Shown: positions 28,825-39,856, counted from the first letter of the stretch. The stretch is DNA of 64,000 nt from Trichomonas vaginalis G3 (GCF_026262505.1 NC_067207.1:27868082-27932081); one strand, 5' to 3'. Made by a program: numbers and translations. Notes: a model not told the origin generated them from the letters alone.

Positions 28825-29841
28825 ATGAATCATAAAGAAAACATCCTCGCTCTTGCAAAAAAATGCAAAGACTGTAAAAAAATCTACGAGACATTGGTAA
28901 AATGCTTCGGTATGGATGCTCCTAGCTATTCCACTGTAACGTATCATGTTAGGATGTATCACTTCATGAACAAAAAGGCGCCCATCATAAAAATTGACAA
29001 AAAATCGCCGGATCAAAGAAAAATCAAAGCAATTCTTCAAGCGCTAGATGAAGACCCAAGAGCATCACTCAGAAGGATAGAGGAGATGACAAAGATACCA
29101 CGTACAACAGTCAGTTATTATCTGCACAATTATTTGAACTACAAACTAGCGTATACACGTTGGGTTCCGCACAACCTTAATTCAGTTCAAAAAAAATCTA
29201 GAGTCCAATCTTCGAAAGAGCTCCTCTCTATATTGGGTGCGTATCAATCCAAGAAGTTTCGCTTTTTAGTAACAGGGGACGAGTCTTGGTTTCAATATGC
29301 AACAGAAGCCAAAATCATGTGGATCCCGAAGGATGAAAATCCGCAAACATTCCCGAAGAAAAAAATTAACACACCAATGATGATGTTGTCGGTTTTTTGG
29401 GGCGTGAATGGCATCATCGCAATTGATATTCTTCAAAAACCTAATACGATGAATGCTCAGTATCTAATTGACAATGTTCTTACTCAAATTATCAATTCTG
29501 ATGAGTTTGAGAAATCCAAACAACAAAAACAAAAGTTTGCAATTCATTTTGATAATTCAAGAGTTCACAAAAGTCATAAGGTAATGAATTACTTGGTGGA
29601 AAACAATGTCAAAGTTGTTCCAAACCCAATTTATTCACCTGATATTGCACCCTCTGACTTTTATTTATTCGGCACGCTAAAAAAGAGAGCTGAAGGACGC
29701 GAATTCGCGAGTCCAGATGATCTTGAAAATTTTGTAAGAGAGCAATTTGAGCAATTTTCTCATGATGATTTAAAGCGTGTCTTTCAAGCCTGGATCGATC
29801 GCTGCGAACGCGTGATTGAATCCAATGGTGATTATATTTAA
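28825..29841 (+). CDS. Mariner transposase (DD34D)
   Basis: Start placed at ATG 28825 (MNHKENILALAKK), nine bases after an initiator-like TCATTT; an upstream in-frame ATG would add 37 unlikely residues. 338 aa. The N-terminal half holds two helix-turn-helix regions (STVTYHVRMYHF; ASLRRIEEMTKIPRTTVSYYLHNYL). The catalytic triad is D in VTGDESW, D in IHFDNSRVH, and D in APSDFYLF, with 34 residues between the second and third. WVPHNL and YSPDIAPSDFYLF are mariner signatures. No break seen. Confidence 0.94.
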   Translation: MNHKENILALAKKCKDCKKIYETLVKCFGMDAPSYSTVTYHVRMYHFMNKKAPIIKIDKKSPDQRKIKAILQALDEDPRASLRRIEEMTKIPRTTVSYYLHNYLNYKLAYTRWVPHNLNSVQKKSRVQSSKELLSILGAYQSKKFRFLVTGDESWFQYATEAKIMWIPKDENPQTFPKKKINTPMMMLSVFWGVNGIIAIDILQKPNTMNAQYLIDNVLTQIINSDEFEKSKQQKQKFAIHFDNSRVHKSHKVMNYLVENNVKVVPNPIYSPDIAPSDFYLFGTLKKRAEGREFASPDDLENFVREQFEQFSHDDLKRVFQAWIDRCERVIESNGDYI

Positions 29842-29893
29842 ATAAACTTTATATATATGTAACTTGTTTATTTCTATTCGCAGTATTCAGGTT

Positions 29894-29921
29894 TGTGCTA
29901 AACACACCTTTGGACACCCTA
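29894..29921 (-). repeat. Right 28-bp terminal inverted repeat of mariner
   Basis: Reverse complement of 28618-28645 with two transitions. Confidence 0.92.
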
Positions 29922-29923
29922 TA

Positions 29924-30391
29924 TTAAAAATAAGATCAAGCCAAAAATTCATGATGAATGAAATTCCAAGGCATTTTACATAATGTTGATTTAGTTTTGG
30001 TCTTGCATAAAGTCTACGACATCTGAATTGACTTTACAATACACGAAAAGATATATATATATATAAAATTCTAAGAAGGTTTAATCCCATTCATCTGTCG
30101 GCTGCATATGATTTTCTTACGACAATATAGTTTCTTATTTTACAAGACATTGTTTAATAAATAAGAACTCATGTAGGAAACTCAAGATCCCATTTTTTTT
30201 GAATAAAAATCATGATCAATACTAGAAATCATGAAAGAAAAAACTCCTCTTCGAAGAGCATAAGAGTTTGATAGTAATAGAATAGCAATGAATGGAACAT
30301 TCATGGAGGTATATAAGAACTTCCTATTACATACATATTTCTTAACAAAAACTTATTAATTTATATATAAAAAATCCATGAAATTAATATT
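29924..30391. other. Intergenic host DNA
   Basis: AT-rich with a short TATATA run near 30050; no gene recognised. Confidence 0.5.
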
Positions 30392-31831
30392 TTATTCTTC
30401 ATCAATAACACCATTCATACGTTTTCTAATAAATTCAATCATAATAGGGAATGAATCTACTTCATCTTTAAACTTCTTTTGCAAGACACCTAAAGCTAAC
30501 GAATAATCTTCGAAATCTCTTCCATTTTGCTTCAATCCAAGGAATGGATCTTCAGCTTTAGCATTCTCCTGCTTAATATTCTGTAGCTGTTCATCAGAAG
30601 CACCGCAAACAGCTACAATTGTGAGCAAGAACCACAATTTTTTGAGAAATGCGTCTGTAAACTTGATTGGATAGACATCTTTAACAGTTTGGACAATAGT
30701 GAAGAGATCCATCCTCAAATTAACAGCTCTTTCCTTTGTTGGCTGTACTTCTCCGTAATATCCAGTGAAATATTGCAAAGAATCATCAACAAAGTCAGCA
30801 AGAAGGAGAACAGGGAGTTCTGAATGCTGTTTAATCTTCTTTTGAAGGTTATTAATGTATAAAACCCATGTTCTGAGGGGATCTGAAATTCTTTTCTGTT
30901 CTGGACCAGTCCAAAGACAATTGACGTATCCTCCGAATATATACTTCCTTGCAAAGCTGTGCTGCTCAATTAAAACAGCTTCGAAGGCTTTGTCAATTGA
31001 ATCCCTGATAACTTGGAGAGATTGTAAGAAAGGAGATGTAGAAATTACGCACATCTTGTATAACTTAGAGATTGAGCCACCTCCTGTATCTTTGTGGCTA
31101 ATCATTTTCTCTAATACGGATTTGCAGATTTGGATGAAGTTATTTTCCAATAAATGGAGGTGATCATGAATCGATTCAACTAACCAAACAAATCTGTTAG
31201 CATCAAAATCAGGAATCTCCGTGAAATGAGTGAGAAGATTCTCGACATGGTCAATGAATGGCTTTTGAGTAACTCTGTATTCATCAGGAAGCTGGCAAGC
31301 GCGAATGAAACCTGCAGCAGCATAGAATATATCAACTAAACCTTCTTCTGTCGTTGCTTCTTTGAAATCACAGAGACTTGAGTGTAAAAATGACTCAAGA
31401 CTGTATTCGAAAAGCATTTCATGAGTAAAGAAAGCATCCTGAATCTCTCTGGATTGTTCAAGAGTCACTTTCAAACTGCATTGAACTTCTGTATGAATAA
31501 TATTCCAAAGCGTACGTGGATCATTGACAATTGGAGCAAGGTGGTTTATCCAAAGTTTGAATTCTTCAAAACTCTGCGCACTTTCTAAGCATTTTAACAT
31601 CATATCTACGGAGGAAGTTCGAAGAGCATTCCAAGCTTTGGTAAATTCATCATCATCACGAAGCATTTTACCAGCTCCACGAACGCGAATGTCTTGAAAC
31701 TGTGCAAGATGTTTATATAAAAAGGTGTATTGAGTCCACATTTGGAGAGTTAAGTATTTCTGGCATTCCTGAACTCTGTCAAGAGCATTTCCAGGGTTAA
31801 TATCACTTGAAGGAAGCTCTTCTTCAGTCAT
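30392..31831 (-). CDS. Conserved-looking all-helical protein (479 aa), unknown
   Basis: Long host frame on the minus strand, starting MTEEELPSSDINPGNALDR. Predicted almost wholly alpha-helical, with many Leu, Phe and Trp residues at helix spacing and no low complexity, Cys clusters or membrane segments. Such helical-bundle proteins include tethering-complex and adaptor subunits, but no family motif is visible, so no function is assigned. No intron signs. Confidence 0.7.
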   Translation of the reverse strand: MTEEELPSSDINPGNALDRVQECQKYLTLQMWTQYTFLYKHLAQFQDIRVRGAGKMLRDDDEFTKAWNALRTSSVDMMLKCLESAQSFEEFKLWINHLAPIVNDPRTLWNIIHTEVQCSLKVTLEQSREIQDAFFTHEMLFEYSLESFLHSSLCDFKEATTEEGLVDIFYAAAGFIRACQLPDEYRVTQKPFIDHVENLLTHFTEIPDFDANRFVWLVESIHDHLHLLENNFIQICKSVLEKMISHKDTGGGSISKLYKMCVISTSPFLQSLQVIRDSIDKAFEAVLIEQHSFARKYIFGGYVNCLWTGPEQKRISDPLRTWVLYINNLQKKIKQHSELPVLLLADFVDDSLQYFTGYYGEVQPTKERAVNLRMDLFTIVQTVKDVYPIKFTDAFLKKLWFLLTIVAVCGASDEQLQNIKQENAKAEDPFLGLKQNGRDFEDYSLALGVLQKKFKDEVDSFPIMIEFIRKRMNGVIDEE

Positions 31832-32058
31832 TGTAATTTTTTTTGTTTACAAAAATTTCTTCGAAAAAAACGATTTTTATTGCTTGAAAAACCGCGTGCC
31901 ATTTTTACTGGAAAGATATGATCTTTTGATCATTTTAAACATAATTTCAAAGTTTGGAAACAAAATCTCCCGGTATTCAGAATATAATCGATTTTTTTTG
32001 GTTATTAGTTGTAAGTAAAAAAAGAATTATAAATTGATACCAAAATATATTAGAGTGT

Positions 32059-32376
32059 TTACTCGTTGGAAACACGGTATGGGCGGAGTTCGTATGTGTC
32101 CTTGCCGGAGGCGATAACGTGGAAGCGGCTACGGATGTCCTTCTTGGCGAGGAACTTACGAGCGTAGTAACGGCAGGCACGCTTGGAGTACTTGACGGAA
32201 GCGTTGACAACAATCTTGTTAGCGCCAGCATCAGCCTCGATTGTGACCTTGTTAGCAAGGTTCTTGCGGAGGTTGTCAACCTTCATGTGGGACTGGAGGT
32301 ATTCAACGAATTCCTGGAGCTGGAAGAACTTGTCAGCAACTGGAGCCTGGCAGTCGATGTAGAAGACAGAAGACAT
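32059..32376 (-). CDS. RPL22: Ribosomal protein eL22 (large subunit)
   Basis: 105 aa from ATG 32376: MSSVFYIDCQAPVADKFFQL ... VTIEADAGANKIVVNAS ... YSKRACRYYARKFLAKKDIRSRFHVIASGKDTYELRPY, matching the eL22 fold and its basic YLTKKYLKK-type helix. A longer in-frame start at 32433 would add 19 residues, but the ATG at 32376 gives the family length and is preceded by a CCTTTC box. Part of the 60S subunit. The codon use is strongly GC-ending compared with neighbours, fitting high expression. Confidence 0.93.
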   Translation of the reverse strand: MSSVFYIDCQAPVADKFFQLQEFVEYLQSHMKVDNLRKNLANKVTIEADAGANKIVVNASVKYSKRACRYYARKFLAKKDIRSRFHVIASGKDTYELRPYRVSNE

Positions 32377-32382
32377 AGCTTC

Positions 32383-32388
32383 GAAAGG
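32383..32388 (-). promoter_or_regulatory. M5-type CCTTTC element before eL22
   Basis: CCTTTC on the minus strand, six bases before the chosen ATG. CCTTTY motifs overlapping the start of transcription are known for trichomonad ribosomal protein genes. Confidence 0.5.
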
Positions 32389-32433
32389 CCCAACAAATTC
32401 AATACTTGTAAATTCGTGGTCGACAAATTTCAA

Positions 32434-33052
32434 AAAATAAAAATTTTATATGTCAATTTTTATATTTTTTTTGTCAAATGTAGCAAATAGACTTATTTCT
32501 ACCTATATTTCATACACACAAAGTTAATCAGCTGTTATTGAATGATTTCCATAAATATTAAGATCATATTTGAACATTTTGCTAATATTTTAATAATTTA
32601 TAACCACTGATATTCTAAATCTAAGCTATTAGTGTCTAAATGATGTTAATCAAAATTATTTTCGAAGATTTTTGATACTAAAGCATCTGCAGAGTCCTTA
32701 ATACTCAAGCCAAAGATATATCACTTATCTCACAATGTATTCTGTTAGTGAGTTCGCGCACATGCTTTTTTCCCCTTAAGTTGTTGTCAAAAGAGTTGCT
32801 ACTTCATTCTTATTTGCAATGCATCCTAAGTTGAAAAACTAAGTGATAGAAATCAACATGACCAGTTCCATTTATAATTCCAATGCACCTATATTCATTG
32901 TCGCCATCCTTTTCACATAGGGTGATTTGAGATATCAAAGAAATATCATTAAAAAAATCTCTTTAAAGATACCTTCTCATGAGTTTAGATAAAAAAAATT
33001 ATGAAAATAGTTTGTGTGATACGTAAAATTAAGATTTTACTCATTATAGAGT
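32434..33052. other. Intergenic host DNA
   Basis: AT-rich; no gene, RNA or clear repeat recognised. Confidence 0.5.
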
Positions 33053-35248
33053 TTAAGCTCTGTTTACGTTTGTCTGTGAGTTCCTATTGAACTGGTTACC
33101 AGAGATTTGTGGGAATGCACCTGATTCAATGTAGATACCGTATGCCTGATCCTCGATGATGTTATCGACAACCTTTGGAGATCCAGTGACGATGTGGACA
33201 CCAGAGACTTTGTTGTCGTGGATTCTGTTTCCGTGGATGTTGCCATCGCTTCCCTGGAGTAAGTAAATGGCTGCGACGTCGCAGTTTGAGATATCGCATC
33301 CAGTGACTTCTGCATTACCATTATTTCCGATAAGAACACCTGATTCTTCTTCGTCGTGGATGAATGATGTATTGATGACACCAGAACCTCCTTCGTGGAT
33401 CATGATTGAGTTACCGCCGACTGACTTGGAGATGTCTGAGCCTTCGATTTCGAGTCTTGCGTCTCTTCTTGCTTCGATGTTTGGTGCCTTGTTGTCGTGG
33501 ACTGATGATCTGACCATTGAAAGATGGCAGCCTTCTTCGAGAATGACACCACCACTGTTCTGGTGCTTCTGGATTTCGCACTCGGAAACAGTGACTGTTG
33601 TTCCTTTCTTCTGTACCTGGATACCGAAGTTGTTGTTTTCTTGGAACATGGATTTCTCGATTTGGACATTAGCGCCATCGAAAGCGAAAAGACCCATCTT
33701 GCTGTTGTTCATCAAAGCGCATTGTGAAACAGTGCATGCACTCTTGGAAATTGTGATACCAGAACCAAGATTTGTTGTAAATGCGCAGCCATCGAAGTAT
33801 GGAGAAGCGCCTTCAACAACGCTGACACCGACAACCTTGTTTCCTGTGAACTGGCATGCGAAGAACTGTGGAGATGTAGACTGTCCCTTGATTTCGACAC
33901 CGGCAAAGGTGCTGGCGTGGAATGCGCACTCTGTAAATCTTGGAGAGGCCTTGCCAATGTTGAAGCCGTTACCGTTGGATTCGACAAATGTGCACTTTTC
34001 GAAGTTTGAGTTCTGTGTAGAATCGATGAAGTGGCAAGAGACAACGCCGCACTTTGAGAAGCTGCATGTATTGACGTCGACAGATGAGTTGCCCTCAACG
34101 AAGAGTCCAATAAGGTCTGTATTCTCAACGGAAGAGTTTGACATTGTTAATCTTGAATTGTTGGATACTTCGATGGCATTTTCTGTAATATCCTTGATGG
34201 ATGTGCTGTCAATTGTCATGTTGCCACCGTTAACAATTGTAATGCCTGCGCCTGTAAGAGATGAAAGCTGGCATCCTGTGACTGTAACTTGGCTGGCGTT
34301 GCATTGGATACCGAGTGTTGATGAGCCTTGTAAGACACAGCCAGAAAGTTCCATAGTGGCTCCGATTGCGGCGGCAAGGGCGCCATCTTGGCTGCAATTG
34401 GAAATCTGACAGCCTTCAAGGGTGACGTGGTATTGCTCTGAGGCAGAAATACCACCATAGCACTGTTCAATGCTTGTGTTGTAGATCTTTCCGCGGGTTG
34501 CACCAAGAGCGTTAATTCCGCAATAGCTGCAAGCGGAAATAAGGCACTGGGTGATTGTAGTTTCACCTTGTGTATCTAATTCAAGACCGTTGCCGGCGCA
34601 TTGGGAGATTTGTGTTGAATCAAGATACAATGAGGAAGATTCGAGTGCAACAATGCCTGCATCACCACAAGAAGCGATAACACTGCTGAATGTATGAAGT
34701 TTGGAGTTGCCAGTGAGCATGATACCGGCACCTGTTGTGTTGACAAGCTGTGATTCGGAAAGTTCAAGTGCCATGCTGCCTTGAACGCGTAAACCACAAA
34801 CAGCCTCTGACTGGAGGGTAGATTTTCTGATGAAAACGTTTGATGCCTTTGGACCAATGAGAAGAGTTGGGACCATCTGTGTTACCATGATGCATTCTTC
34901 GATAAGGACAGATCCTGAGTTGACTTTCATTGTAGATGTGGCTTGGGAGTCGCCTGGAACAATCTGAATGCCCTTAATGTGGCAATTGTCATTTACTGTA
35001 AAAGTGTCTTTAGCTAAAGCTGCCTTAATTGTTGCTTGTCCTTCGGCAATGATCTCAATTGGTCTGTCAATGACGACATTATCGAAGTATTCGCCGGCAG
35101 GAACAATAATTGTCGAGTTTGGAGAGGCTTTTTGGATTGCGGCAGTGATAGGATTCTTTGCTGCAGGGTCAATACGAATTTGGTTGCCTCCACCTGGAAA
35201 AGTAGGTGGCTCGGGGAAAGAGAATGACGCAAAATCAGGAGCTGTCAT
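33053..35248 (-). CDS. Right-handed parallel beta-helix repeat protein (731 aa)
   Basis: After a 35-residue Pro/Gly-rich head, residues 36-90 resemble the cap of pectate-lyase-like folds (ITAAIQKASPNSTIIVPAGEYFDNVVIDRPIEIIAEG). From there to the end are about 25 rungs of 22-24 residues with the PbH1 pattern (NS-x-IMIHEGGSGVI, NNGNAEVTGCDISNC, GNRIHDNKVSGVHIV). F-box-only protein 11 and NosD/CASH-type proteins have such helices. No signal peptide is obvious, so a cytosolic role is likely. The GC-richer codon use resembles eL22. The long plus-strand frame across it is a shadow. Confidence 0.88.
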   Translation of the reverse strand: MTAPDFASFSFPEPPTFPGGGNQIRIDPAAKNPITAAIQKASPNSTIIVPAGEYFDNVVIDRPIEIIAEGQATIKAALAKDTFTVNDNCHIKGIQIVPGDSQATSTMKVNSGSVLIEECIMVTQMVPTLLIGPKASNVFIRKSTLQSEAVCGLRVQGSMALELSESQLVNTTGAGIMLTGNSKLHTFSSVIASCGDAGIVALESSSLYLDSTQISQCAGNGLELDTQGETTITQCLISACSYCGINALGATRGKIYNTSIEQCYGGISASEQYHVTLEGCQISNCSQDGALAAAIGATMELSGCVLQGSSTLGIQCNASQVTVTGCQLSSLTGAGITIVNGGNMTIDSTSIKDITENAIEVSNNSRLTMSNSSVENTDLIGLFVEGNSSVDVNTCSFSKCGVVSCHFIDSTQNSNFEKCTFVESNGNGFNIGKASPRFTECAFHASTFAGVEIKGQSTSPQFFACQFTGNKVVGVSVVEGASPYFDGCAFTTNLGSGITISKSACTVSQCALMNNSKMGLFAFDGANVQIEKSMFQENNNFGIQVQKKGTTVTVSECEIQKHQNSGGVILEEGCHLSMVRSSVHDNKAPNIEARRDARLEIEGSDISKSVGGNSIMIHEGGSGVINTSFIHDEEESGVLIGNNGNAEVTGCDISNCDVAAIYLLQGSDGNIHGNRIHDNKVSGVHIVTGSPKVVDNIIEDQAYGIYIESGAFPQISGNQFNRNSQTNVNRA

Positions 35249-35684
35249 TTACTTATGGCAAGAAATTCATAAAATTGAAAATATGTATTTTCAATAATGC
35301 TATTGCAATTAATGAATATCAAAATTTCGAATTTATTTTTAAAATGCCAGGTATAAAAGTCAATTTTTTATGACTTTATCTTGAGGAAATGTTTTGACTA
35401 TCAGTTTTAATCATATATTTTTAAAAATGAACAGAATTTAACAAATTTTTAGATTTGAAAATTTTGAATTATCAATAATTATTCTGTTATTTGAGACCAT
35501 GCTACGATAAAAAGGACGAAATTACTTAATATCAACTCCGTACTTTTGGAGAACAAATAAAGCTTTGAAAGGACAAAACTTTTTATAGTGTCAGAGAGTT
35601 TACAAATGTAGACTTTCTGGCGAACAGACTCTCAGAAATTCTGCACCTTTTTTGACAATCTTTTTTATTCAAACAATTTTTTTT
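35249..35684. other. Intergenic host DNA
   Basis: AT-rich. A CCTTTT box at 35646-35651 lies about 35 bases before the next ATG. Nothing else recognised. Confidence 0.5.
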
Positions 35685-37016
35685 ATGAGTGACCTGACTG
35701 TTGATTTTGATTATATCGCTAACAACATTCAAACATACATCGTTCAAGAGAAATTCTTTGACATTGTAGATAAAGATGACATTCCACAAGTATTAGAAAA
35801 AGTCAAACTTAATACTCACGATTTCAATGCTCTTCTTTCTCAAGGTAAATCAAAATACAGTACATCTGAACTATTTTCTTTTATTCGGAAATGCGATGTT
35901 TCCATTAATTCATTCGAAGACGCGATTAACGTTCTTAAATGCTATAAAAAGAACTTCAAACTCGAATCTTCTCGTTCATTAATCAATTACCTTAAGGAAA
36001 ACAAAACAAAAATTAATTTAGATTCAGAAGAAGTCACACAATTAAAATCTGAAATTCAAACTCTCAAATCAAAGATAGCTACGATGGAAAATGAAATCAA
36101 TCAATACAAAAGTGAAAGACAACAATACAAAGACGAAATATCTGCTCTTAATAGCAAAAACAATCAATTAGTAACCCAATTGGCAAAACAATACGATTTT
36201 CCGTTGAATTCAAATGATTTTAATGCAGTTTACAATTTCCTTAAAGGACTTTCAGATAAAGATGATAAACTGAAGATGTCTATTTCATGTGCAGTTGGAT
36301 TAAGTGAAAAGAGAGATTTATATGAATGTACACCACTCATTCAAGCATGTATGATGGGTGATTTTCAATTTACAAAATCTCTTATTGAAGGAGGTTGTGA
36401 TAGAAATGCAATTAGTAAACTCGGAAACAATTGTTTAGTTGTAGCATCATTAAAATGACATCTTGAAATTGTAAAATATTTAATTGGAGTTGGTTTTGAT
36501 AAAAATTGGCGAAAGGAAAAATATGGATTTAATCCAATTCTTATTGCATCATCATACGGTCAACTTGAAACTGTTAAATATTTGATAAGTATTGGTTGTG
36601 ATGTTAACTCTAAACAAAAAGATAATGCAAATTGTACTTACATGGCATCAAAAAAAGGTCATCTTGAAGTAGTAAAATATCTTGTTTCAGTTGGAGGAAA
36701 TCCAGATGTGAAAACTAATAAAGGATGGTCCCCAATAATTGATGCATCAGCAAATGGTCATCTTGAAGTAGTTAAATATTTGATTCAAATAGGATGTAAC
36801 AAAAATGATAAAACAAATTCCAATAATACTTCACTTCATCAGGCAGCAAAGAAAGGACATTTTAAAGTTGTTGAATTTTTAGTTTCAATCCGTGTCGATC
36901 TTAGTGACAAGAACGAAGATGGAAAAACTCCACTTGATATTGCAAAAGAGAAACAAAACGAGAATGAAAATTATAAGAAGATCATGAATCTTCTTCTTAA
37001 ATCAGGTGCAAAATAA
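35685..37016 (+). pseudogene. DUF3447-type ankyrin-repeat gene with one in-frame stop
   Basis: ATG 35685 (MSDLTVDFDYIANNIQ). Residues 1-115 match the N-terminal module seen in the large trichomonad ankyrin family; 120-170 form a coiled coil; then ankyrin repeats begin (TPLIQACMMGDFQFTKSLIEGGCD). A TGA at 36456-36458 interrupts VASLK-x-HLEIVKYLI where the repeat consensus has Gly (GGA), then the same frame runs on to 37016 with five more repeats (KGHLEVVKYLVSVGG). Either a fresh pseudogene or a variant or read error in this copy. Confidence 0.8.
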
Positions 37017-37090
37017 TAACAATCTAAAATATTTTTTTTCAACATGTGAATAAAATTTAAATTAATCAATAAAAACAGATATCTGATTAA

Positions 37091-37113
37091 TTTAAGGGTG
37101 CACTTACCACTTT
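37091..37113 (+). repeat. MULE left terminal inverted repeat
   Basis: 23 bp, perfect match to the reverse complement of 40064-40086; contains the palindrome GTGCAC. Confidence 0.85.
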
Positions 37114-37386
37114 TTGACATGCTTCCATAATATCAATATATCATTATTGTGATTGCAAAAAAAGTATAACAGTAATATAAGGTACTATAGAATGAGTTAA
37201 AATAACTTCTTTCCGAACAAAGTTAATGACGTTTTACCTTAGAAAATTTGAATAAAAAACTAGAATGTCAAAAAATTGAGAGAATGTCAGAAAGTGGTAG
37301 GCAAACCCAAATTTTAGCTAAAAGTGACAGGAAAAAAAACGTTTAGTATTAAAAAAAAGACCGATGAGAGCTTCGTTCGAAATATA

Positions 37387-37446
37387 GAGGGAACTGAGAA
37401 TGCGCAACCATTCTCAGGGAATATTGGATGCTATTCCCGTTCCCTC
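37387..37446. repeat. Perfect three-way-junction palindrome in the MULE
   Basis: 60 bases, all accounted for: outer stem GAGGGAAC (37387-37394) with GTTCCCTC (37439-37446); arm 1 TGAGAATG, loop CGCAAC, CATTCTCA (37395-37416); arm 2 GGGAATA, 8-base loop, TATTCCC (37417-37438). No mismatch and no unpaired base at the junction, giving a T-shaped cruciform. Confidence 0.92.
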
Positions 37447-37681
37447 TGTATGGAAAATTGAGGTTTTCAAAGGGAGTTAAAATAATATCAAATTTATACT
37501 AATTTACTTCAAAATACAAAAGTATTTGACAGCTAAAATTAGTTACTTTAGCAAGCCTATCAATACCCTTTTACGATTATTGCTACTTTTTCGAAATAAA
37601 ATAAATTTATTATCAAAAACCTTTTTTTTTCTTAGTAAAAATAAAAATGTTATTTTATATCAAGTTTTTATTCATAAATTT

Positions 37682-39354
37682 TTATAATGTTGTATAAATT
37701 TGAAGGTGGAAATCTGTAATAATTTTATCTTGAAAAGACTTGGCATTCTCAACAATGAATTGAGGGGTATTGCATCCAAATTCTGTAATTTGCGTGAGAA
37801 TACTAAGCTTGATTTCCATTGGGATACTTAATTTCGAAAAATACTGGGTCATTCGTTTTTGAACCTTTGCTGCCTTGACAACTTTATCAAGTAGGTCATC
37901 TAAACCCAATTGAAGCGTATTTAAGTTTGCTGATGAGTTAACTATTAACGATTTAATTTTATCAGTGAGCATTATACATTTTTCTGTATCCAGTCTGATT
38001 GTAGACTTTTTTGGCTTTTTTTCAGATGGCAACGGATTTGGAATTTTGTCTCTGAGCCTTATATCTTGAGAAATTCTGTAATAAAATGAAGGAACGATAA
38101 AATCGATTAATTTCATCACAAATCGATCAAATCTCATGAAAATTGTTCCGCCAAAGTAGTAATATTTAATTTTTTTGTTAATCGATTCTGAAATGTTATT
38201 TGTGAGAGCTAAATTTTCATCTCTTTCAGCGGCTGTCCATCTTTCTTGGTTTGATATCCATTGATTTTGTATGTATTTTGAAAATTCTGGGAATTTTTCG
38301 GCTATTTCCAGAATTTTTTTGAACGTTGGTTCAATCCATTCTTTCTTGCCATTTCTGCCGTATGCAAGATAGTTCATTTTTGTATCTAATATCAATTTGT
38401 CTGAACTCTCAAATGCATAATCTTTCAAATTTTTTCTGAACGCCCTCATTACATGAACTGCACACCAATGAAGGATAACTTCTGGAAAAGAGTTGATAAT
38501 CGCATTTTCGATTTCTTGTGCACAATCTGACATAAAATATTTTGGTTTTACTTTTGCCCAGTTAAAAAATGCCTTGAGACAGAATGCAATATTTTCTGAA
38601 GTGTTTGGATAAACGACAAATTGAAAAATTGGGAATGCATGTGTATTTGGAAATTTGGCTGATATCATGTAAAACAACATTTTAAATTCAAGTAATGAAT
38701 GGGTTGCATCAATAAAATGCTCTTTCACAATTTTGATTATGTCCAGAAATTTGAAAGAAGCATAATAAAAGATTAATTTCTTTGGTTTGTTGTAATTATC
38801 GACATCGAAATAAATTAAATCTTTTGGTGACTCTTGTTCTTTGATACCCTTAAATAATTGAGTTGACTTGAATTGATTATCATCGTACTTTTGAATACCT
38901 TTGATCTTTTTATTTCCTTTTTCCTGAATTGTTTTCATTTGATCTGAAGATGCATTCAAAAAAGATGGCCTGTTAAGTGGATCATCCAGATCAAGTTTTT
39001 TGTCGCATTCAATTTGAGCCATTTTCGGATCACCCCCTGTTTTATAAAATTAATAAGTACCCGACGATAGCATTGTGATAATGTGTGGTATTTCTTTGTC
39101 TTATCTTTGATTTGATTGTGATTATGTGTTCCATTATATTCTGTTAGGATATATTCTTCATCATCCTTTAGAAATGAGATACATGCTTCACATTTATCTG
39201 CACTGCACCTGAATTTTAATTTTGTTCCCCCTAAATTTGGATTTTTTTTTAATTGATATGGACAACCTGCATGGCATTCGTTATCAATGACAGCTTTCAT
39301 AGCATCTATATAAGATAGCCTTTCTTTAAGTTCGCATGGTGCATCGATATGCAT
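37682..39354 (-). pseudogene. MULE transposase, two frames
   Basis: The N-terminal part starts at ATG 39354 (MHIDAPCELKERL) after TCATTTTTTTG and holds a FLYWCH/WRKY-GCM1-like zinc finger: C at CHAGC, C at CSADKC, and HNH. The C-terminal part, in another frame from about 39022, holds the MULE DDE domain: D in HFIDATHS, D in YFMSDCAQE, the C-x-x-H of HWCAVHVMRAF, and E in LTNNISESINK. A frameshift lies between about 39022 and 39070. Apart from that the gene looks fresh. Confidence 0.85.
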
Positions 39355-39856
39355 CAAAAAAATGAAATGAAATTTCAATATCAAAAAAAGCACAAAATTT
39401 GAAAAAATTCACAAATCTCGGTTTCTGAAAGAAAATGGCCTCTTAAACTTTGTGCATATATTCATCTATAAGACACATTGTATCCATATATTATTTAGCC
39501 AACACAACTTATCTGGTATCGAGAAAATTCAAAAAAAGCACAAAATCTGAAAATTGCTCGGTTCTACATTCAAAATAAATTTCATTAATTTTTACGTACA
39601 TATGAAGGTACTTATCTTCTACATATATAATCTTCATTAGATATATACATGATAAATAAAATTCATAAAACATTAAAAATCAAAAAATTAGATGAACCTT
39701 GGCAATTAAACTTTATTAAATAATAGTTGTTTATAAATTATATTATATTATCATTTAATATTATTTTGATAATGAAGATTTTATTTTGCAATAATATAAA
39801 CGAAATTTTTTACCTTATGAACTTTTGATGGAAATATGCAAATTTAAAATAATAAA

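Larger units (their letters stand above)
28618..29921 (+). mobile_element. Mariner transposon, Tvmar1-type, looks whole (1,304 bp)
   Basis: Bounded by TA duplications (28616-28617 and 29922-29923). The 28-bp terminal inverted repeats, 28618-28645 and 29894-29921, start TAGGGTGT and end TTTAGCACA; they differ at only two positions, both C/T. The single gene inside is open. Length, ends and transposase match what is known of Tvmar1, the mariner abundant in T. vaginalis. The near-identical ends suggest a recent, possibly still mobile copy. Confidence 0.93.

Noticed and set aside
32377-32433. Longer N-terminus for eL22
   Set aside because: It would exceed the family's length and place the CCTTTC promoter box inside the coding region.
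33267-34409. 380-residue plus-strand frame
   Set aside because: Lies antisense to the beta-helix gene, whose repeats and codon bias explain the open opposite frame.
37351-37450. tRNA or cloverleaf RNA gene at the MULE cruciform
   Set aside because: Three arms fold perfectly but there is no A box, B box or tRNA loop sequence.
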